Source: Afipia sp. (GTDB lineage: Bacteria; Pseudomonadota; Alphaproteobacteria; Rhizobiales; Xanthobacteraceae). Taken from it: 10,976 bases of DNA. The position numbers and the translations under genes were made by a program. Shown here in pieces: positions 6,970 through 10,976 of the stretch; positions within the stretch are counted from its first letter, which is position 1; every line of letters starts with the position of its first letter. The notes beneath the pieces were generated by a model that worked only from the letters and a program-made list of their open reading frames with translations, did not search any database and had not been told where the DNA came from. Where the stretch lies: the NCBI GenBank assembly GCA_026400415.1, contig JAPLPA010000308.1, positions 1-10,976 of the forward strand, given 5' to 3'.

Positions 6970-7794
6970 TTATATGGGTGTCTTGAAACTGTCCACAACC
7001 CGCGCGAACACCAGCACGTCCACGGACGCAGCCTTGGCACGCAACAATGCACGGGCGCAGGCATCCACCGTCGCGCCCGAGGTCAGAACGTCGTCCACGA
7101 GGACGATTCTGCGGCCCTGAACGAGCGATTTCTTCTCCGGCGGCACCTTGAACGCGCCCTGGACATTTCGCGCGCGCTCGGACCTCGACAATCCGATCTG
7201 CTGTTCTGTCGCGCGGATACGCCGAAGGGCGTCGGGTACGACCGGAACATGTGTGTCGCGGCTGATGATTTTCGCCAGCGTGCCGGACTGATTGTAACGG
7301 CGGCTCCAGCTTCGCTTCCAGTGCAGCGGCACTGGAATGAGCGCGTCGGCGTTGTCGAGAAGTTCCTGACCGGCACGCGCCATCCAGCGGCCCATCGTGG
7401 GCGCGAGATCCGTGCGGTCCTGATATTTAAGCGCGTGAACCATAGTGCGCGCCACATCGTCATAACGCACGGCAGCCCGCGCTCGCGTGTAGGCCGGCGG
7501 ATCCGCGATGGCTTCCATCGACAAGAGGCCGGGGCCGGGTTCGTACACAAATGGAATGCCGAGGCGTTCGCAGTAAGGCCGCGCGATGAAGGAAAGCTTG
7601 CCCCAGCATGATGCGCAGACGCCTTCACCCGCCACCGGTTCGCGGCACGACACGCATAATGTCGGGAGCGCGATGTTGAGTGCGAGGCGGGGAATCGAGG
7701 TGGAGGCAGCGAGGAAGGCATTCACCGCATGACGCAATGGCTTGCGAAACCAGTTGCGGGGTGCTTGCGACGGTGCTTCGTCCGGTCCGGACAT
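6970..7794 (-). CDS. comF: ComF family protein (double zinc ribbon / phosphoribosyltransferase fold)
   Basis: A 274-residue ComF-type protein. Its cysteines C47, C50, C60 and C63 (LCVSC and VCASC) form an N-terminal zinc ribbon. The middle carries ALKYQDRTDLAP and the LIPVPLHWKRSWSRRYNQS block typical of ComF. The C-terminus holds the PRPP-binding loop VLVDDVLTSGAT at 231-242. ComF is needed for DNA uptake in naturally competent bacteria; in alphaproteobacteria the gene is widespread and its job is not settled. The ATG at 7794 is chosen because a strong GGAGG stands 5 bases ahead; a TTG at 7839 would add 15 residues without a comparable site. It is the first gene of the minus-strand run and is divergent from the methyltransferase-fold gene. 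Confidence 0.9.
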   Translation of the reverse strand: MSGPDEAPSQAPRNWFRKPLRHAVNAFLAASTSIPRLALNIALPTLCVSCREPVAGEGVCASCWGKLSFIARPYCERLGIPFVYEPGPGLLSMEAIADPPAYTRARAAVRYDDVARTMVHALKYQDRTDLAPTMGRWMARAGQELLDNADALIPVPLHWKRSWSRRYNQSGTLAKIISRDTHVPVVPDALRRIRATEQQIGLSRSERARNVQGAFKVPPEKKSLVQGRRIVLVDDVLTSGATVDACARALLRAKAASVDVLVFARVVDSFKTPI

Positions 7795-7799
7795 TGACG

Positions 7800-7804
7800 C
7801 CTCC
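7800..7804 (-). promoter_or_regulatory. Ribosome binding site that sets the comF start
   Basis: GGAGG on the minus strand, 5 bases before the ATG at 7794. It is the strongest Shine-Dalgarno match in the window and favours this start over the upstream TTG at 7839. The remainder of the divergent gap 7795-7892 shows no clear promoter pair. Confidence 0.75.
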
Positions 7805-7892
7805 GCCGCTACGCTAATCCGGCGCGTGTTTGCGCTCAAGCGAACATGCGCGGCGGATTGCCAGATTGCGGTTCAAAAGAGTACGAAAGCGC

Positions 7893-8747
7893 ATGGCCTC
7901 TGCCACCGAAAAACCACCGCGTCTGTTCGATCTTGCGCTGCTGAGCCGTCGGCAAATGCGCGCAATCGATCTTGGAGCCGAGATGTTTCTCGCGGATCGC
8001 GTGGCGGAAGATATTGCGGAGCGGCTCGATGTGGTGACGCGCAAGTTTGTCGGCGTCGCGGATATCGGAAGCCCTGGTGCCGCGCTGAGAAAACCGTCAC
8101 GCGAAAAATTCGACGGGATTCGAACCTATCATGATCTGCCAAAGTCCGACGACGAACCATTGCGGCTCGATCCCGCTTCACTCGAACTCGCGGTGTCGTC
8201 ACTCGCGCTGCAGTTTGTGAATGACTTGCCCGGCATGCTCGCGCAAATCCGCCGCGCGCTGAAACCCGACGGTTTATTTCTGGCCGCCATGATGGGCGGA
8301 GATACGCTGACAGAATTGCGGCAATCCTTCGCGGCTGCCGAGGCTGAGATCGAGGGCGGGGTGTCGCCACGGGTGTTTCCATTTATCGATCTGCGCGACG
8401 CAGGCGCGCTTCTTCAACGTGCGAACTTCGCGCTTCCGGTGACAGATGTGGATCGCATCATCGTGCGCTACGACAATGCGTTCGCGCTGATGCACGATCT
8501 GCGGCGCATGGGCGCGACCAACACTATGATCGAGCGCAGCCGCAAATTCCTGCGCCGCGCGACGCTGCTCAGAATGGTTGAAATCTATCAGGATAGATTC
8601 GCCGATGCGGACGGGCGCATTCGCGCGACTTTCGATGTTGTGTGGTTATCTGGCTGGGCACCGCACGACAGCCAGCAAAAGCCACTCAAGCCGGGCTCGG
8701 CGAAAGCCAGTCTGGCGGATGCGGTGAAGGGCGTCCGGAAAACCTAA
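7893..8747 (+). CDS. NDUFAF5-like methyltransferase-fold protein
   Basis: A 284-residue protein of the BioC-like class I methyltransferase group closest to mitochondrial NDUFAF5, a complex I assembly factor that hydroxylates an arginine of the NDUFS7 subunit. Family blocks are clear: PRLFDLALLSRR at the N-terminus, SLELAVSSLALQFVNDLPGML at about 96-115, RRALKPDGLFLAAMMGGDTL, GGVSPRVFPFIDLRDAGALL and DVDRIIVRYDNAFALMHDL. The SAM-binding glycine loop, usually of LDLGCGTG type, is replaced by VADIGSPGAAL at 55-65, and the following segment to the VSSLAL strand looks short. SAM binding as a methyl donor is therefore doubtful. The ATG at 7893 gives the family N-terminus; a TTG at 7830 would add 21 residues. 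The C-terminus ends in PLKPGSAKASLADAVKG. It faces mutT across a palindrome. Confidence 0.85.
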   Translation: MASATEKPPRLFDLALLSRRQMRAIDLGAEMFLADRVAEDIAERLDVVTRKFVGVADIGSPGAALRKPSREKFDGIRTYHDLPKSDDEPLRLDPASLELAVSSLALQFVNDLPGMLAQIRRALKPDGLFLAAMMGGDTLTELRQSFAAAEAEIEGGVSPRVFPFIDLRDAGALLQRANFALPVTDVDRIIVRYDNAFALMHDLRRMGATNTMIERSRKFLRRATLLRMVEIYQDRFADADGRIRATFDVVWLSGWAPHDSQQKPLKPGSAKASLADAVKGVRKT

Positions 8748-8749
8748 CC

Positions 8750-8794
8750 GCATGATCCCGAAAAGTGGGCACCGGTTTTCGGATCAGATCATGC
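8750..8794. repeat. 45-bp dispersed-type intergenic palindrome
   Basis: Outer arms GCATGATC (8750-8757) and GATCATGC (8787-8794) and inner arms CCGAAAA (8758-8764) and TTTTCGG (8776-8782) are perfect inverted repeats. The arms enclose an 11-base loop, and four unpaired bases (ATCA) lie on the right side. It fills the 51-base gap between two convergent stop codons (8747 and 8799). From general knowledge, palindromes of this sequence type are scattered through intergenic regions of Bradyrhizobium and its relatives. Here it may also act as a two-way transcript end. It is present only once in this window. Confidence 0.8.
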
Positions 8795-8798
8795 GAGA

Positions 8799-9200
8799 TT
8801 AAAGCAGCAAATCCGCCAGATGCGCGATCAGCGGAATGTCCGCAGGCGGCATCGGATAATCGCGCAATTTATTTGCCCGCACCCATGCGAGCTGCTGGCC
8901 TTCGCGCGCCACCACAACGCCTTCCCATTTGCGGCACACGTAAAGCGGCATCAGCAGATGAAACTCGTCGTAAGCGTGGCTGGCAAACGTCAAAGGTGCG
9001 AGGCATGGCTCTTCAACCGTGATGCCGAGTTCTTCTTGCAGTTCACGAATGAGTGCGGCTTCGGGCCGCTCATCCGCATCGACCTTGCCACCCGGAAATT
9101 CCCATAGCCCCGCAAGCGTCTTGCCTTCGGGTCGCTGTGCGATCAGCACGCGGTTGTCCGTGTCGATCAGGGCGCATGCGACGACAAGGACGGTTTTCAT
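8799..9200 (-). CDS. mutT: 8-oxo-dGTP diphosphatase MutT (Nudix hydrolase)
   Basis: A 133-residue Nudix hydrolase that removes oxidised GTP/dGTP from the nucleotide pool. The complete Nudix box is visible: G38, five residues, E44, seven residues, R52-E53-L54-x-E56-E57-x-G59-I60, within LWEFPGGKVDADERPEAALI and RELQEELGI. The N-terminal VVACALIDTDNRVLIAQRP and C-terminal PMPPADIPLIAHL match the MutT branch of about 130 residues. Its ATG overlaps the argJ stop by one base (TGATG) and no Shine-Dalgarno precedes it, so translation most likely depends on ribosomes finishing argJ. Confidence 0.93.
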   Translation of the reverse strand: MKTVLVVACALIDTDNRVLIAQRPEGKTLAGLWEFPGGKVDADERPEAALIRELQEELGITVEEPCLAPLTFASHAYDEFHLLMPLYVCRKWEGVVVAREGQQLAWVRANKLRDYPMPPADIPLIAHLADLLL

Positions 9201-10441
9201 CAGGAGCGATAGTCGCCGTTGATGGCGACGTATTCCTTCGTGAGATCGCAGGTCAGAACGCGATCGCTGTCCTTGCCGAGACCCATGCTGACTTTGATCT
9301 GAATTTTGGGTTGCTTCATCAGCGTGGAGACTTCCGCCTCATTATACGACGGATCACGCGCGCCTTTAGATGCCACGCGAATGCCGTTGAACGAAATCGC
9401 GAGCTTGTCGCGGTTCGCCGGTTCTCCCGCCTTGCCGACCGCCATGACGACGCGGCCCCAGTTGGCGTCCTCGCCCGCAATCGCCGTCTTCACCAGCGGC
9501 GAATTCGCAATCGACATCGCGATACGACGCGCGGATTTTTTTGAGACCGCACCCTCGACGATGATTTCGACCAGCTTGCGCGCGCCTTCGCCGTCACGTG
9601 CGACTTGTTCGGCCAAGTCTGCCAGCACGCCCTGAAACGCTTTGGCAAACGCCTTGAGTTGCGGATCGCTCGCACGCTTGATGGTCGGCGCGCCTTTCGC
9701 AGCCGCAGCGCCGGTCGCGAATGCGAGCAGCGTATCGGATGTCGATGTATCGCCGTCGATGGTCACGGCATTGAATGTGTCTTCAACGCCCGTCTTTAAC
9801 AGCGACTGCAACACCGCGGACGACAGCGGCGCGTCGGTGAACACGAAGGCCAGCATCGTTGCCATGTCGGGCGCGATCATGCCCGCACCTTTGGCCATAC
9901 CGTTGATGCGGACTTTGGTTTTGCCGAGTTTGACGGTCGCGGTCGCGACTTTTGCAAACGTGTCGGTCGTCATGATGGCGCGCGCGGCGTTGTGCCAGCC
10001 GTCCGGCACGGCATTTTTCGCCAGTGTGTCGAGCACGCCGTCAAATTTCGTGGCGTCGAGCGGCTCGCCGATCACGCCGGTCGAGGCGAGAAAAATTTTG
10101 CCCGGTTTGGCGTCGATGGCCTTGGCGGCGATGGTGGCTGTCAGGGATGTCGCTTGCCGCCCTGTTTTGCCGGTGAACGCATTGGCATTGCCGGAATTCA
10201 CCACGAGGGCGCGCGCTTCGCCGCCCTTGAGCTTGTCACGGCACCAGTCCACTGCGGCGCTCGGGCATTTCGACTTGGTGAACACGCCCGCGACCGCGGT
10301 GCCTTTGTCCAGCAAGACGAGCAGCACGTCGGTGCGATCCTTGTAGCGGATACCAGCGGCAGCGGTTGCGAGGCGCACGCCCGCAATGCGCGGCATGTCA
10401 GGTACGCTGGTGGGCGCTAGCGGCGAGATGGCGGTAGACAT
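9200..10441 (-). CDS. argJ: Arginine biosynthesis protein ArgJ (ornithine acetyltransferase / N-acetylglutamate synthase)
   Basis: Transfers the acetyl group from N2-acetylornithine to glutamate, closing the cyclic arginine pathway; bifunctional members also acetylate glutamate with acetyl-CoA. The 413 residues match the family. Visible motifs are VNSGNANAFTG (about 81-91), the oxyanion-hole STGVIG (120-125), MTTDTFAK, and the self-cleavage site KGAGMIAPDMATMLAF, where the chain is cut before T195, the nucleophile, to give alpha and beta subunits. VTIDGDTSTSDT lies in the beta part. The ATG at 10441 has AGGA 7 bases ahead and is preferred to a TTG at 10447. It follows the parvulin gene on the same strand after a 127-base gap with two hairpins, and is coupled to mutT. 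Confidence 0.96.
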   Translation of the reverse strand: MSTAISPLAPTSVPDMPRIAGVRLATAAAGIRYKDRTDVLLVLLDKGTAVAGVFTKSKCPSAAVDWCRDKLKGGEARALVVNSGNANAFTGKTGRQATSLTATIAAKAIDAKPGKIFLASTGVIGEPLDATKFDGVLDTLAKNAVPDGWHNAARAIMTTDTFAKVATATVKLGKTKVRINGMAKGAGMIAPDMATMLAFVFTDAPLSSAVLQSLLKTGVEDTFNAVTIDGDTSTSDTLLAFATGAAAAKGAPTIKRASDPQLKAFAKAFQGVLADLAEQVARDGEGARKLVEIIVEGAVSKKSARRIAMSIANSPLVKTAIAGEDANWGRVVMAVGKAGEPANRDKLAISFNGIRVASKGARDPSYNEAEVSTLMKQPKIQIKVSMGLGKDSDRVLTCDLTKEYVAINGDYRS

Positions 10442-10459
10442 GACCAATTCCTGTTTCAG

Positions 10460-10482
10460 GCGTTGCGCATCAAACGCAACGC
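10460..10482 (-). other. Inverted repeat in the argJ leader
   Basis: Perfect 8-bp inverted repeat GCGTTGCG / CGCAACGC with a 7-base loop, ending 18 bases upstream of the argJ ATG and leaving the AGGA ribosome site free. It could be a 5' leader hairpin or a short operator. No leader peptide rich in arginine was seen. Confidence 0.35.
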
Positions 10483-10510
10483 GAACGCAAATCGCAAGAC
10501 GGAAATGCGA

Positions 10511-10532
10511 ATGCCCGGCTTTTGCCGGGCAT
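10511..10532 (-). terminator. Hairpin after the parvulin gene, likely terminator
   Basis: Perfect 9-bp GC-rich stem ATGCCCGGC / GCCGGGCAT with a TTTT loop, 36 bases beyond the parvulin stop. On the gene strand it is followed only by short T runs (TCGCATTTCCGTCTT), so intrinsic termination may be partial. It separates the parvulin gene from argJ and argues for a promoter or readthrough feeding argJ. Confidence 0.5.
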
Positions 10533-10568
10533 CGCTATCATCCGTCATGCAACAATTCTATGACGATA

Positions 10569-10976
10569 TTACTTCTTGGCAGGCGCAGCCTTGTCAGCCG
10601 CCGCAGGCGCATCCGCCTTCACATCGAGGCGCTCGATCTTGGCGGCCGCGCGTAGCTTGGTCACATAGTCGGCCTGCGCCTTTCGCACGACGAACTGCGA
10701 CACCTGTGCCTTCACTTCATCGAACGCAGGTGCCTTGCGATCACGCTTTTCCTCGACCTTGATGATGTGCCAGCCAAACTGTGACTTCACCGGGTCCGAA
10801 ATTTTCCCTGGCTCAAGCGCGAATGCCACGGCGGAGAATTCCGGCACCATCTGATCCTTAGTGAAGAAGCCGAGATCGCCGCCATCGGCAGCGCCGGGGT
10901 CTTTCGATTTCTTCTTGGCGAGTTCCGCGAAATCCGCACCCTTGTCGAGTTCGGCCTTCACGGCCTTGGCTTCGTC
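10569..10976 (-). CDS. Parvulin-type peptidylprolyl isomerase, C-terminal part
   Basis: The C-terminal 135 residues of a PpiC/parvulin prolyl cis-trans isomerase; the start lies beyond the right edge. The visible part holds most of the rotamase domain (about 1-77): ADFAELAKKKSKDPGAADGG, GDLGFF at 33-38, then EFSAVAFALEPGKISDPV and SQFGWHIIKVEEKR. A helical tail and an alanine/lysine-rich end (ADAPAAADKAAPAKK) follow. Relatives are exported to the periplasm, where they help fold outer-membrane and secreted proteins; a signal peptide cannot be checked here because the N-terminus is missing. In related genomes secA lies close to this argJ neighbourhood, which would suit a role in export, but that is outside the window. 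Confidence 0.9.
   Translation of the reverse strand, partial: DEAKAVKAELDKGADFAELAKKKSKDPGAADGGDLGFFTKDQMVPEFSAVAFALEPGKISDPVKSQFGWHIIKVEEKRDRKAPAFDEVKAQVSQFVVRKAQADYVTKLRAAAKIERLDVKADAPAAADKAAPAKK

Noticed and set aside
6669..7064. 132-residue extension of the amidase frame
   Set aside because: It covers grxC and the end of comF in another frame; the amidase family start is at 6668.
8750..8794. The palindrome as a CRISPR repeat or insertion-sequence end
   Set aside because: Single copy in the window, no spacers, no transposase, no target duplication seen.

Overview
The window is a compact stretch of alphaproteobacterial core chromosome, most like the Nitrobacteraceae/Bradyrhizobiaceae (Afipia, Oligotropha, Nitrobacter, Rhodopseudomonas, Bradyrhizobium). 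The grounds are the GC-rich codon use, the gene content (ptsP with an N-terminal GAF domain next to lysC, ubiG nearby, then grxC, a nitrilase-type amidase, a DUF1178 gene, comF, an NDUFAF5-like methyltransferase, mutT, argJ and a parvulin), and a 45-bp intergenic palindrome whose sequence I associate with dispersed repeats of this family. The genus cannot be fixed from the sequence alone.

Layout, left to right. (1) 1-1072, minus: the 5' part of ptsP, cut by the window edge just before the expected active-site histidine. (2) 1272-2525, minus: lysC, followed by a GC hairpin that may end its transcript. (3) 2668-3857, plus: a small membrane PH-domain protein with ubiG two bases behind it, divergent from lysC. 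(4) 3959-4858, plus: a two-domain EamA (DMT) transporter whose stop codon overlaps that of the next gene. (5) 4855-7794, minus: a tight run in transcription order comF, grxC, nitrilase/Nit-type amidase, DUF1178, single-domain EamA; grxC/nit and nit/DUF1178 overlap by ATGA. (6) 7893-8747, plus: an NDUFAF5-like methyltransferase-fold protein, divergent from comF. (7) 8750-8794: a dispersed-type palindrome between two convergent genes. (8) 8799-10976, minus, in transcription order: a parvulin (truncated by the right edge), argJ, mutT.

How the genes fit together. Most are housekeeping. lysC (aspartate family) and argJ (arginine) are amino-acid biosynthesis; ptsP is the first enzyme of the nitrogen phosphotransferase system; ubiG and the NDUFAF5-like protein both serve the respiratory chain (ubiquinone synthesis and complex I assembly); grxC and the Nit-type amidase plausibly share glutathione-related metabolism; MutT cleans the nucleotide pool; the parvulin folds exported proteins. 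No tRNA, rRNA, insertion sequence, CRISPR array, phage gene or toxin-antitoxin pair is visible. There is no gene-free stretch over 300 bases: the longest is 1073-1271. I found no convincing new system here. The items worth a second look are the degraded SAM-binding motif in the NDUFAF5-like protein, the palindrome, the PH-domain/ubiG coupling and the grxC-nit-DUF1178 coupling.
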